64,000 nucleotides of DNA from positions 1-64,000 of the forward strand of contig DASZLU010000168.1 in the NCBI GenBank assembly GCA_035552195.1. Reading direction: 5' to 3'. This DNA comes from CAIKMD01 sp035552195. Lineage in GTDB: Bacteria; Pseudomonadota; Alphaproteobacteria; ATCC43930; CGMCC-115725. The notes under the pieces are model-generated. The model saw only the letters and a program-made list of their open reading frames with translations. It was not told the origin of the DNA and made no database searches. This document shows positions 17,223 through 25,818 of the stretch, one piece after another. The first letter of the stretch is position 1; each line of letters opens with the position of its first letter. The position numbers were made by a program, and so were the translations under genes.

Positions 17223-18005
17223 TTAGGCCGCGAACCGAAACGCGCTCATGCTGAGCCCGCCGAGGGTGAAGCCGCGATGAACGCGCGCGGCCGGAGCGCC
17301 CTCGCCCGCCGCGCCGAGCGCGACAAAGAGCGGCAGGAAATGCTCGGGGCTCGGATGGGCGCGGCGCGCGTGCGGCGCCTTTCTATCCCAATCAAGCAGC
17401 TCGTCGAGGCGATTTCCTTCGAGGGCATCGCCGAGCCAATCGTCGAATTCCTTCGCCCAGGACGGCGGCGGGCCGCCACGCGGATCCATCTCGCGCAAAT
17501 TATGCGTCGCGCCGCCGGTCGCGAGGATCAACACGTTCTCGTCGCGAAGCGGCGCCAACGCCTGGCCGATGCGATAATGCCAGCGCGCGTCGCGCATCGG
17601 CTGCACCGAAAGCTGCGCGACCTTCACATCCGCCTTGGGATAGAAGGATTTGAGCGGCACCCAGGACCCGTGATCGAGCCCATAGTCGGGATCGCCGCTC
17701 ACGGGAATACCGGCGTCGCGGAGCAGACTCTGCACCCGCTCGGCCAGCTTCGGCGCGCCCGGCGCGGGATAGCGGATCTGATAGAACTGCGGCGGGAAAC
17801 CATAGAAATCGTGGATCGTCTCCGGTGCGTTCGTCGTCGCGACCAGCGGCAGATCGGTGTACCAATGCGCCGACACCGCCAGCACGGCATCGGGAAGCGG
17901 CAGGCTTTCGGACAGGTCGCGCCAGAAATCGCCGATCTCGCCCGGCGCCAAGGCCAGCGGCGGCGCGCCATGCGAGATGAAAAGGGTCGGAAGTGTTTGG
18001 GTCAT
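17223..18005 (-). CDS. Class III extradiol dioxygenase, DODA/YgiD type
   Basis: This 260-residue LigB-superfamily dioxygenase resembles YgiD/4,5-DOPA dioxygenase. Metal-binding histidines are expected in TLFISHGAPPLA near the N terminus and AVSAHWYTD, with further conserved histidines in YGLDHGSWVPL and GGATHNLREMD. It probably opens catechol rings using non-haem iron or zinc. It is a single gene, convergent with grxD. The natural substrate is not predictable, and no aromatic pathway genes are adjacent. Confidence 0.88.
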   Translation of the reverse strand: MTQTLPTLFISHGAPPLALAPGEIGDFWRDLSESLPLPDAVLAVSAHWYTDLPLVATTNAPETIHDFYGFPPQFYQIRYPAPGAPKLAERVQSLLRDAGIPVSGDPDYGLDHGSWVPLKSFYPKADVKVAQLSVQPMRDARWHYRIGQALAPLRDENVLILATGGATHNLREMDPRGGPPPSWAKEFDDWLGDALEGNRLDELLDWDRKAPHARRAHPSPEHFLPLFVALGAAGEGAPAARVHRGFTLGGLSMSAFRFAA

Positions 18006-18054
18006 GGTCCCCCATAGATAGTTACATCCCCGCTTCGGCGGAAGCCGCGCTGCG

Positions 18055-19359
18055 TCATCCCTCGCTCGCCTTCTGTGGCGGGGTGATCAGCACGTGGTCG
18101 ACGCGGCGGCCGTCCATGCTGGTCACTTCGTATCGCACGCCGTCGACCTCGATACGGCTGCCGACCGCCGGAATACGATGAAGATGCGCCATGACGAAGC
18201 CGCCCAAGGTGTGATAGTCGCCGCTGTCGTCAGAACTCGACCGTCCGAGATTGAGAAGATCATAGATCTGATCGAGCGGCGTCATGCCGTCGACGATGAA
18301 CGAGCCATCGGGCTGCCGCTCGATCGACGGACTTGGCGGCTCGCCTGGCTCGGCGATATCGCCGACCAGCGATTGCAGGATATCGTCGAGCGTCACAGCG
18401 CCTTGCAGATCGCCGAATTCGTCGACGACCAGCGCCATCGGCTCGCCCGATTTGCGGAACATCTCGAGCGCGCGCAGTGCCGTCGCGGTCTCGGGAATGA
18501 ACATCGCGGGCCGTACCAGCGGCTTCAGATCGAACGGCTTGCCGCTCATCTCGGCGCTTAGGATGTCTTTCACCTGCACGATCCCCGCGACCTGCTGCGG
18601 CCCGCCGTCGAACACGGGGAACCGCGAATAATCGCTGTCGCGCACCGTGGCTCGGTTCTCTTCCGCGTCGCTTCGCAGATCGAGCCATTCGAGCAGCGTG
18701 CGCGGCGTCATCACCGCATTGACGCGGCGATCGCCCAGGCGCAGCGCCATCTGCACGATCCCCGTCTCGGCTGCGTGCACATTGCCCGCCTGCTGCGCCT
18801 CACGCAGCATGATGGTGATCTCTTCTTCCGTTACCGCCGCCGACTCTTTCGGCGCGCGGGGAAGGAAATGCAGCACGAGATTGCTCGACGCGGAGAGGAA
18901 CCAGACGAGCGGCGCCGCGAGACGCGTCATCAGCGCCAGCATCGGCGCGAGGCTGCGCGCGATCGCCTCGGGCCGGCCGAGCGCGACGCGTTTCGGCACC
19001 AGCTCGCCGAGGATCAACGTGAGATAGGAGATCACCGCGACGACGATGGCGAGGCTGATCGGTCCGGCCTTCGTCCCAAGACCCAGCGGCTCGAGATAGT
19101 GCGCAAATTCCTCGGCGAAGGTCGCGCCGCCGAGAGCGCTGGCGAAGACGCCGATCACGGTGATGCCGATCTGCACGGTGGACAGAAAACGGCCGGGGTC
19201 GCGCTTCAGCTCGATCGCTGTTTTGGCACCGGCGCGGCCGAGATCGGCGGCGCGCTGCAGCCGCACCCGCCGCGCGGACACCACGGCCATTTCCGCGAGC
19301 GCGAAGAACCCGTTCAGCAGAATGAGCAGGAGAATGAAGGCCAGTTGCAGCCAGAGCAT
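18055..19359 (-). CDS. HlyC/CorC family protein (CNNM-CBS)
   Basis: This 434-residue inner-membrane protein has an N-terminal DUF21/CNNM domain with about four membrane segments (residues 1-150), a CBS-pair domain (about 200-325) and a C-terminal CorC_HlyC domain (about 345-425). The segment MTPRTLLEWLDL and the FGDLQGAVTLDDILQSLVGDI block are characteristic. Members are linked to magnesium/cobalt efflux. The ATG at 19359 gives the first hydrophobic helix; the longer ORF to 19527 adds a non-conserved tail and is rejected. Confidence 0.9.
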   Translation of the reverse strand: MLWLQLAFILLLILLNGFFALAEMAVVSARRVRLQRAADLGRAGAKTAIELKRDPGRFLSTVQIGITVIGVFASALGGATFAEEFAHYLEPLGLGTKAGPISLAIVVAVISYLTLILGELVPKRVALGRPEAIARSLAPMLALMTRLAAPLVWFLSASSNLVLHFLPRAPKESAAVTEEEITIMLREAQQAGNVHAAETGIVQMALRLGDRRVNAVMTPRTLLEWLDLRSDAEENRATVRDSDYSRFPVFDGGPQQVAGIVQVKDILSAEMSGKPFDLKPLVRPAMFIPETATALRALEMFRKSGEPMALVVDEFGDLQGAVTLDDILQSLVGDIAEPGEPPSPSIERQPDGSFIVDGMTPLDQIYDLLNLGRSSSDDSGDYHTLGGFVMAHLHRIPAVGSRIEVDGVRYEVTSMDGRRVDHVLITPPQKASEG

Positions 19360-19426
19360 GGCGGTCCCGATTCGGGTGGTTCGTTGGTGCCAGAATACAG
19401 GTTTTGCGGGGCTCTGCGGATAGCGC

Positions 19427-20305
19427 TTAGCGAACCCTTCCCGAATCGGGCAGGTCGGCGCGCAGCCCATGCATCGCCACCACCGCCCAAGCCTCCTCGG
19501 CGTTTTCGGCATAGTGGAAGAGATCACAATCGGAACGCGAGATGGTCTCCTCCTCGCAGAGGAAATCGAAATCGATAACGCGGCTCCAATAGGCTTTGTT
19601 CACAAGGACGATCGGGGCTTTCGGCGACTTGCCGGTCTGCACCAGCGTCAATATCTCGAAGAGCTCGTCGAGTGTGCCGAAGCCGCCGGGGAACACCACC
19701 AGCGCATTGGCGCGCATCGCGAAATGCATCTTGCGCATCGCAAAATAATGGAATTGGAAAGTCAGCTCGGGTGTGGTGTAGGCGTTGGGTTCCTGCTCTT
19801 TCGCCAACGTGATGTTGAAGCCGACGCTGGGCGCGCCGACCTCGAAAGCGCCGCGATTGGCGGCTTCCATGATGCCCGGCCCGCCGCCTGTCGCGATCAC
19901 ATTGTCGCGCCAGCGGTCATGCGGCGCGAAGGCGCCTCCGCGCTGCGAGGCGATGCGGCCGAAATTGCGCGCCTCCCGATACATCGCCGATCGCCGCGTC
20001 AGCGCAGCGGCATGGGCGCGCTCGGCATCATTGGTCGCGGCTTTCACAGCCGCCTCGGCCTGTTCGGGCGACGGCGTACGCGCGCTGCCGAAAACGATGA
20101 TCGTCGAGCGCACGCCCCAATCGCGCAGCAAGAGATCCGCCTTGTCGTATTCGAGTTGAAACCGCATGCCGCGCATCTCCTCGCGCAACAAAAATTGAGT
20201 ATCGTCGACCGGCAGGAGATAGCTGCGCGATTGCTTTTGGGGTTCGTTATCGGCCACGATGCCGCTCCACGGAAATGATGCGACTTGAGACATAGCATTT
20301 TTCAC
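19427..20305 (-). CDS. LOG family (TIGR00730-type) protein
   Basis: This 292-residue Rossmann-like protein shows the lysine-decarboxylase-like/LOG signature PGGFGTLDE and an earlier TGGGPGIMEAANRGA nucleotide loop. LOG enzymes release free cytokinin bases or act as nucleotide 5'-monophosphate nucleosidases. This longer form, with about 80 extra N-terminal residues, is common in bacteria and its substrate is unknown. A start at 20293 (MSQVAS) is also possible. It is divergent from the beta-CASP gene. Confidence 0.87.
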   Translation of the reverse strand: MKNAMSQVASFPWSGIVADNEPQKQSRSYLLPVDDTQFLLREEMRGMRFQLEYDKADLLLRDWGVRSTIIVFGSARTPSPEQAEAAVKAATNDAERAHAAALTRRSAMYREARNFGRIASQRGGAFAPHDRWRDNVIATGGGPGIMEAANRGAFEVGAPSVGFNITLAKEQEPNAYTTPELTFQFHYFAMRKMHFAMRANALVVFPGGFGTLDELFEILTLVQTGKSPKAPIVLVNKAYWSRVIDFDFLCEEETISRSDCDLFHYAENAEEAWAVVAMHGLRADLPDSGRVR

Positions 20306-20348
20306 GCCGCGCGAGACCTCACTTCGCAGGGCAAAGGAGCGGTCAAGG

Positions 20349-21734
20349 ATGAGGATTTCGTTTCATGGTGCGGCGCAGGACGTCACCGGCTCGTGTCATC
20401 TGATCGAGGCTGCCGGCAAGCGCATCCTGATCGATTGCGGCCTGCATCAAGGCAGCCGCGCCCTCAACCTCGAGAATGCCGAGGCTTTCGGTTTCGATGC
20501 CGCGGCTATCGATTGCGTGCTGCTAACCCATGCCCATCTCGACCATTGCGGCCGTCTGCCGCTTCTCAGCAAGCGCGGCTTCAAAGGCCCGATCGTCACC
20601 ACCGCCGCCTCGCGCGAGCTCGCCAATCTCGTGATCCTCGACTCGGCCTATCTGCAGGAGGCCGAGGCGACGCACGATGCCAGCGTCGCCAAGCGGATCG
20701 GCGCCAAGCCGGCACCGCCGCTCTACACCGTCATCGACGCGACCAACACGCTGCATCAATTCAGCCAGGTGGTCGACTATGAAAAGCCGCTCGACGTGGC
20801 CCCCGGCATCGCGGCGAACTTCTTCAACGCCGGCCACATCCTCGGCTCCGCCAGCGTTTTGCTGGAGGTCGACGAAGGCGGCAAGAAGCGCAGCGTGTTC
20901 TTCTCGGGCGATATCGGCAATGCCGACCGGCCGTTGCTGCCGGCGCCGCGCACGCCCGCGGCAGCGCAGGCCGTGGTGATGGAATCGACCTATGGCGACC
21001 GCAATCACCGCCCCTATGGCGAATCGGTCGAAGAGCTCTATAGCGCCATCATGCAGACCTTCGGGCGCGGCGGCAATGTGGTGATCCCCACCTTCGCCTT
21101 GGAGCGCGCCCAGGAAATTCTCTACATCCTGCGCCAAGGCATCGAGTCCAATCGCCTGCCGCCGTCGATGCCGGTCTATGTCGATTCACCGATGGCGATT
21201 TCGGCGACCGAGATTTTCGAGCGCTATCCCGAGCAGTTCTCGCCCGCCGCCGCCGCGCTCTTGCGCCAGGGCAAGGACCCCTTCGCCCTCCCTGGCCTTC
21301 ATTTCACCCGCGATCAGGCCGCTTCGATCGCGATCAATCAGGTCAAAGGCGGCGCCGTCATCATGGCCGGGTCGGGTATGGCGACGGGCGGCCGCGTCGT
21401 TCATCATCTGCGCCACAATCTGGCCCGGCCGGAAGCAGGCGTGATCTTCGTCGGCTACGCCGCGCCCGGCACGCTCGCCCGCCGCATCATCGACGGCGCC
21501 AAGCACGTCGCGATATTCGGCGAGCAAGTCCAGGTCCGCGCGTCGATCCACACGGTGAACGGTTTCTCCGCCCATGCCGATCAAAGCGAGCTCATCGCTT
21601 GGCGCCAGGGCATCGCCGGGCTCGAGACCACGTTCATCGTCCACGGCGAAGCGCCGGTGATGCACACCCTCGCCGGCAAGCTCGGTCCGGGACGGATCGA
21701 GATCCCGGCGATGCATCAAAGCTTCGAGATTTGA
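20349..21734 (+). CDS. MBL-fold beta-CASP RNA-processing-type hydrolase
   Basis: This 461-residue metallo-beta-lactamase protein has an inserted beta-CASP domain and a C-terminal RNA-specificity motif. The metal site THAHLDHCGRLP lies near residue 60. Further motifs are FFNAGHILGSASV, FSGDIGN, MESTYGDR and, near the C terminus, NGFSAHADQSEL. These place it with YSH1/CPSF-like ribonucleases. Bacterial members probably process or degrade RNA in the cytoplasm; the target is unknown. Confidence 0.92.
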   Translation: MRISFHGAAQDVTGSCHLIEAAGKRILIDCGLHQGSRALNLENAEAFGFDAAAIDCVLLTHAHLDHCGRLPLLSKRGFKGPIVTTAASRELANLVILDSAYLQEAEATHDASVAKRIGAKPAPPLYTVIDATNTLHQFSQVVDYEKPLDVAPGIAANFFNAGHILGSASVLLEVDEGGKKRSVFFSGDIGNADRPLLPAPRTPAAAQAVVMESTYGDRNHRPYGESVEELYSAIMQTFGRGGNVVIPTFALERAQEILYILRQGIESNRLPPSMPVYVDSPMAISATEIFERYPEQFSPAAAALLRQGKDPFALPGLHFTRDQAASIAINQVKGGAVIMAGSGMATGGRVVHHLRHNLARPEAGVIFVGYAAPGTLARRIIDGAKHVAIFGEQVQVRASIHTVNGFSAHADQSELIAWRQGIAGLETTFIVHGEAPVMHTLAGKLGPGRIEIPAMHQSFEI

Positions 21735-21768
21735 CGCGCGCCGGCTGGCTTCTCAGCGGTTCGGCTTC

Positions 21769-22350
21769 TCAGCGGTCGCCAATCGCACGCGCCAGGCGCA
21801 GCTCGGAGCCGCCGCCCTGAACCGGCGTGACAATCGCCATGATGCCTTCGGCCTCGCGAATGCCTGGAATCGATATCTCGAAAACGTCCACCCGTGAGTC
21901 GACGCCGCCGACCTTCGCCGTCTGGGTCGGGTCGGCCTTGATGGTCGCGCCGCGCTGTGTCTTCATCCAGGATTGAAGCAGCGCGCTAAATCGCGCGCGC
22001 ACATTCAGCTGGTTGGGAAATCGCTTGCGGATGGCGCAGGTGTGATAAGGCGGCAGCTCGATGGTCAGCGTGTAAGGCCCAGGCGGCGATGGCGCATAAA
22101 AGCCGACGCCAGGATCGGTGCCGAGCATCGCGCGCAGGTCCTGATCCGAGACCGGCGACAACCTGTTTTGCGCGACAAACGCGTCGACCGTGCTGCCGAC
22201 CGGAAACCGCTTGAGACAGATCTGATCGAAAACGCTCAACACATCGGCAATCGCATCCGGCTTGGCGCCGGACTGCGCGTGCACAGCGTCGCCGGTCGAC
22301 AGGCATGAGGCGGCGATGGCGATGATGATCGCAAACGATTTGGCGTGCAT
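21769..22350 (-). CDS. Secreted hypothetical protein
   Basis: This 193-residue exported protein has a signal peptide (residues about 1-25, ending HAQSG). The mature part contains two cysteines (QICLKRFP near residue 44 and HTCAIRKRFP near residue 108) that could form a disulfide. I do not recognise the family. It is convergent with the beta-CASP gene and divergent from the PEBP-type pseudogene. Confidence 0.65.
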   Translation of the reverse strand: MHAKSFAIIIAIAASCLSTGDAVHAQSGAKPDAIADVLSVFDQICLKRFPVGSTVDAFVAQNRLSPVSDQDLRAMLGTDPGVGFYAPSPPGPYTLTIELPPYHTCAIRKRFPNQLNVRARFSALLQSWMKTQRGATIKADPTQTAKVGGVDSRVDVFEISIPGIREAEGIMAIVTPVQGGGSELRLARAIGDR

Positions 22351-22410
22351 GCTGATCCCCCTTGCAGCGGCGCTATGTTAGGGGAGCCAACAGACGGAGG
22401 GAAAGACCCC

Positions 22411-23011
22411 GTGCGCGCACATCGAATTCGCACGACAGGCTACGCTGCCGCAGCCCTTGCCGCCCTCGTCCTGCCGGCGAGCGGCGCACACGCAGCGGCG
22501 CTTAAAGTCACGTCGAGCGCGTTCAAGGAGGGCGGGCTGATCGCGGCGAAATACGCCGGCCATCTCGTCACCAAACGCGGCGCCAGCGCCCCGACCGATT
22601 GCGGCGGCAGCAACGTCTCGCCGCCCCTCGCCTGGACCAACGTGCCGAACGGCACCAAGAGCTTCGGGCTCGTCATCTACGATCCCGACGGCGCCAAAGG
22701 CGGCGGCGCCGTGCACTTGGGTCGCTTACGGCATTGCCGGCAATCGGCGCGCCATGCCGGAAGGCTTCGGCAACAAAGCGACCGGCTTTATCGGCGGCAG
22801 CGGCTCGGCCGGCAATCATGACTACATGGTCCCCTGCCCGATCCCCGGCCATACGAACCACTACATCTTCACGCTCTATGCTCTCGATCTCGCGCCCGAC
22901 GCGTTGCAGCCGGGCCTGACGCGCGACCAGTTCCTCGATGCCACGCGGGGCCATGTGCTCGATATCGGCTCGATCGCGGGACGCGCGCCCTCACGGCAAC
23001 GCTCGCCTTGA
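22411..23011 (+). pseudogene. Frameshifted YbhB/YbcL (PEBP) family gene
   Basis: This would encode an exported phosphatidylethanolamine-binding-like protein of about 199 residues. The first frame (GTG at 22411, with GGAGGGA upstream) gives a signal peptide and SNVSPPLAWTNVPNGTKSF...YDPDG. It is lost at GTGCACTTGGG around 22711-22721. Removing one T at 22717/22718 restores VHWVAYGIAGNRRAMPEGFG and a reading frame to 23011 with GHTNHYIFTLYALD. All family motifs are present, so the break is recent or a sequencing error. If the break is real, only a truncated protein is made. Confidence 0.85.
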
Positions 23012-23016
23012 GCCTC

Positions 23017-23071
23017 GCCCGACGATTGGCCGCGGCCCGACGATTCGGCTAGATTACCGATCGTCGGACGA
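23017..23071 (+). promoter_or_regulatory. CCGACGAT repeat cluster upstream of Rieske oxygenase gene
   Basis: GCCCGACGATT occurs as a direct repeat at 23017-23027 and 23035-23045 (18-base period). An inverted copy of its core (GATCGTCGG) is at 23059-23067, within the short dyad ATCGT-CGG-ACGAT. The cluster ends about 20 bases before the ATG at 23094. It may be a regulator-binding region, but no adjacent regulator gene exists. Confidence 0.4.
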
Positions 23072-23093
23072 TAGCGTTGAGGGAGAGAAGACA

Positions 23094-24368
23094 ATGATGC
23101 GGGCGGAAGATCAGGCGCGGCTGGTGCATGTAGGTCCCGGGCAACCGGCGGGCGAATGGCTGCGGCGCTATTGGCAGCCGGCCTGCCTCGCGAGCGAAAT
23201 CCCCGAGCGTGACAGTGCGCCGGTGCGCGTGCGGCTGCTCGGCGAAGACCTCATCGCCTATCGCGACAGCGAGGGCAGCATCGGCTTGATCGATGCGTAT
23301 TGCCCGCATCGCCGCGCACCGCTGTTCTTCGGCCGGAACGAGGAATGCGGCCTGCGCTGCGTCTATCACGGCTGGAAGTTCAACGCCGCCGGCGAATGCG
23401 TCGATCTGCCGAGCGAGCCGGCGACCAGCCCGATGAAGACCAGCATCCACATCAAGGCTTATCCCGCGGTGGAGCGCGGCGGCATCGTCTGGGCCTATAT
23501 GGGCCCCAAGGACAAGCAGCCGCCGGCGCCCGACTATGAATGGACGCGCGCACCCGAGACGCATCGCAACGTGTCGAAGAATTATCAGGACAACAACTAT
23601 CTGCAGAGCCTCGAAGGCGGCCTCGACACCGCGCATGTCGGCTTCCTGCACAACAACAACCTCAAGGACAAGGGCTATCTCTTCGCGCGCGACAACGCGC
23701 CGAAGATTGAATGCTTCGAGACGCCCTACGGCTATTCCTATACCGGCACGCGGCAGATCGGCGGCGACGACATCTGGGTGCGGCATTACCAATACATCAT
23801 GCCGGTGCAGCAGATGCGGCCCAATGTGCGCTCGCCTTTGCCCGGCGCCAATCATCATCGCTCCGGCTATGACGGGCATATCTGGGTGCCGGTCGATGAC
23901 GGGCACACCTGCGTCTACAACTGGACCTGCGGCTACGACGAGAATTCGCCGATCGATCCCGAAGGCTTCGACGTCTTCGAGCGCCGCTTCGGCCGCGGCC
24001 GCGACGCCTATATCCCCGGTACGTTCCGCACGAAAGCGAACGCCACCAACGATTACATGATCGATCGCGCGCTGCAGAAGACGACGAGCTTCACCGGCAT
24101 TCCCGGCATCAACACGCAGGACATCGCGGTGCAGGAAGGCATGGGGCCGATCGTCGACCGCACGCAAGAGCATCTCGGCACGTCCGACCGCGCTATCGTG
24201 TTCCTGCGGCGCATGCTGCTCGAAGCCGTCGCCGCGGTAGAGCGCGGCGAGACGCCGCCCGGCGTCGATCCGCTGAAGCATCGCGACGTGCGCCCGCACG
24301 AGGGCATCCTCAAGCAAGGCGGTGATTGGCGCGCCGCTTTCGCGGTCGAGGGCGCCGCGCGCTGGTAG
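23094..24368 (+). CDS. Rieske non-haem iron oxygenase, alpha subunit
   Basis: This 424-residue oxygenase of the phthalate-dioxygenase-like class has a Rieske [2Fe-2S] site formed by Cys70, His72, Cys89 and His92 (CPHRRAP...CVYHGWKF). The mononuclear iron site is around LDTAHVGFLHNN, near residues 180-190. It would hydroxylate or demethylate an aromatic or heterocyclic substrate in the cytoplasm using electrons from a reductase. No reductase or ferredoxin gene is adjacent, so a partner must be encoded elsewhere. A GGGAGAGAAG ribosome-binding site precedes the ATG. The converging Gfo/Idh gene might take part in the same pathway. Confidence 0.92.
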   Translation: MMRAEDQARLVHVGPGQPAGEWLRRYWQPACLASEIPERDSAPVRVRLLGEDLIAYRDSEGSIGLIDAYCPHRRAPLFFGRNEECGLRCVYHGWKFNAAGECVDLPSEPATSPMKTSIHIKAYPAVERGGIVWAYMGPKDKQPPAPDYEWTRAPETHRNVSKNYQDNNYLQSLEGGLDTAHVGFLHNNNLKDKGYLFARDNAPKIECFETPYGYSYTGTRQIGGDDIWVRHYQYIMPVQQMRPNVRSPLPGANHHRSGYDGHIWVPVDDGHTCVYNWTCGYDENSPIDPEGFDVFERRFGRGRDAYIPGTFRTKANATNDYMIDRALQKTTSFTGIPGINTQDIAVQEGMGPIVDRTQEHLGTSDRAIVFLRRMLLEAVAAVERGETPPGVDPLKHRDVRPHEGILKQGGDWRAAFAVEGAARW

Positions 24369-24378
24369 CGCGGACGCT

Positions 24379-25602
24379 TTAGATGGCGACCTGCCGCGCC
24401 ATCGCAACCTCGCGGCCGGTGCGCGCGGATTCGAGGATGCCGAAGCAAACTTCGAGCGTCGCGAGGCCCCAGCGTCCGTCGTGAAACGGCTTGCGTCCGC
24501 CGCTCAGTGCCTCATGCATTTCCGTCAACTCGGCGAGCCGACCGCCTTCCTTGCGCGGCAGCGCGATCTCTTGCCGCCCGTCTTTGTCGTAGAGGTAGAG
24601 GCCGTCAGCCGATTGACGGATGGTCGCGTCTTCGCCGCTCACCACGACGAGACCGAAGAACGGCTGATGCGGCCGCGCGCGGCCGGCATGCGCGTTGAGC
24701 AATTGTCCGGCGGTTGCGCCACCATAGCGCCCGTTCTCCTTGCCGGCTTCGAGCCGCGCGTCGCGCTCGTCTTCGGGCCGTTCCATGAGCTCGAGAAAAG
24801 CGCGGCGATTGCGCTCGTTGCTTTTCGGATCGCGGAGATTGCCGCCCTCGCCGACCCAGCCGAACAGTTCCGCCGTGTCAAAGAGGCTGCGCCCATCATA
24901 GACCAAGGTAGCGGGCACCCGGTTCTCGAATTCGAGATAGCAGACGTAACCGCCTTCATAGCCGGTGACGCCGTCGGGGATGGTCGTCGCGCGCACGCTT
25001 TTGACGAGGCCACCGCCGATCTGGCGCACGATGTCGACATGATGCGGGCCTTGATTGAGCACCGGGCCGTGCGTCGCTTCGAGCTCAGCCAACAGCCGAG
25101 GGCGATGATTGAATTCGTTGAAGTTCCAAGCGTTGATCGCGCGCAGCGCGCCGATGCGGCCGGACTTCACCAACTCCGTCATCGTCACGATCGGCGCATC
25201 GAAACTATGCGTATGCCCCGCGAGCAGCACGACGCCGGCACGGTTCGCGGTCTCGACCATCGCGACGGCATCGTCGAGCGACAGGGTCAGCGGCTTCTCA
25301 CAGATGATGTGCTTGCCATGCGCCGCCGCGGCCTTGGCATGTTCGAGATGGAGCCAGGAAGGCGATGCGATATAGACCGCGTCGACATCGGCATCGCGGC
25401 AGAGCGCTGCCGCGTCGGCATAAGCGCCGCCGCCGAATTCCGCCGCGAAGCGCTCGCGCGCCTGTGCTCGCGGATCGGCACCGGCGGCGATCACCCAAGG
25501 GAGATCGGGCGCGGTACGCATTTCGTCGACGATCATCGCCCCGGCCTGACCGAGGCCGATAATGCCGAGGCGCAAGCGGTTCTGCCCTGCGATTTTGCTC
25601 AA
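24379..25602 (-). CDS. Gfo/Idh/MocA family oxidoreductase
   Basis: This 407-residue NAD(P)-dependent dehydrogenase-like protein has an N-terminal Rossmann fold (LGIIGLGQAG at about residue 11), the EKPLTLSLDDA motif and the C-terminal alpha/beta domain with GPHHVDIVRQIGG. Family members oxidise or reduce sugars, cyclitols or related compounds; the substrate is unknown. The start is a TTG at 25602 preceded by GGAGGA, which gives the expected N terminus (SKIAGQNRLRLG). The ATG-started ORF to 25704 is not favoured. It converges with the Rieske oxygenase gene. Confidence 0.9.
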   Translation of the reverse strand: MSKIAGQNRLRLGIIGLGQAGAMIVDEMRTAPDLPWVIAAGADPRAQARERFAAEFGGGAYADAAALCRDADVDAVYIASPSWLHLEHAKAAAAHGKHIICEKPLTLSLDDAVAMVETANRAGVVLLAGHTHSFDAPIVTMTELVKSGRIGALRAINAWNFNEFNHRPRLLAELEATHGPVLNQGPHHVDIVRQIGGGLVKSVRATTIPDGVTGYEGGYVCYLEFENRVPATLVYDGRSLFDTAELFGWVGEGGNLRDPKSNERNRRAFLELMERPEDERDARLEAGKENGRYGGATAGQLLNAHAGRARPHQPFFGLVVVSGEDATIRQSADGLYLYDKDGRQEIALPRKEGGRLAELTEMHEALSGGRKPFHDGRWGLATLEVCFGILESARTGREVAMARQVAI

Positions 25603-25753
25603 GCCCGTCCTCCCCGTGATGGCGGCCAGCTTAGCATAGAGACGCGCTGTCCATGTCCCTTCGACCAACAGGCGAAAATGGCGGATTTCCGCGACTTGTC
25701 GCACCCGTGCGCCAACGACGCGCGGCGAGATTTCCGGAAAAATTTAACGGTTG

Positions 25754-25778
25754 TTAACTTTTCGGATCGCAAAGTTAA
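25754..25778. promoter_or_regulatory. Inverted repeat upstream of histidine kinase gene
   Basis: TTAACTTT at 25754-25761 and AAAGTTAA at 25771-25778 form a perfect 8-bp inverted repeat with a 9-base spacer in an AT-rich patch. The patch lies between the Gfo/Idh gene and the kinase gene. The base composition contrasts with the surrounding coding DNA, which suggests a promoter and operator region. The binding protein is unknown. Confidence 0.5.
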
Positions 25779-25818
25779 GGTCGTTGCTCAAACCAGAAAC
25801 CAGGGCCCGGAGTTGCGT

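Noticed and set aside
18775..19578. A 267-codon plus-strand frame opposite the CorC/HlyC gene
   Set aside because: It shows the biased Arg/His/Glu composition of an antisense frame, with no start signal or motif.
24322..25818. N-terminal 500-codon extension of the histidine kinase frame
   Set aside because: It is antisense to the Gfo/Idh gene, which has clear motifs. The kinase starts after this region.
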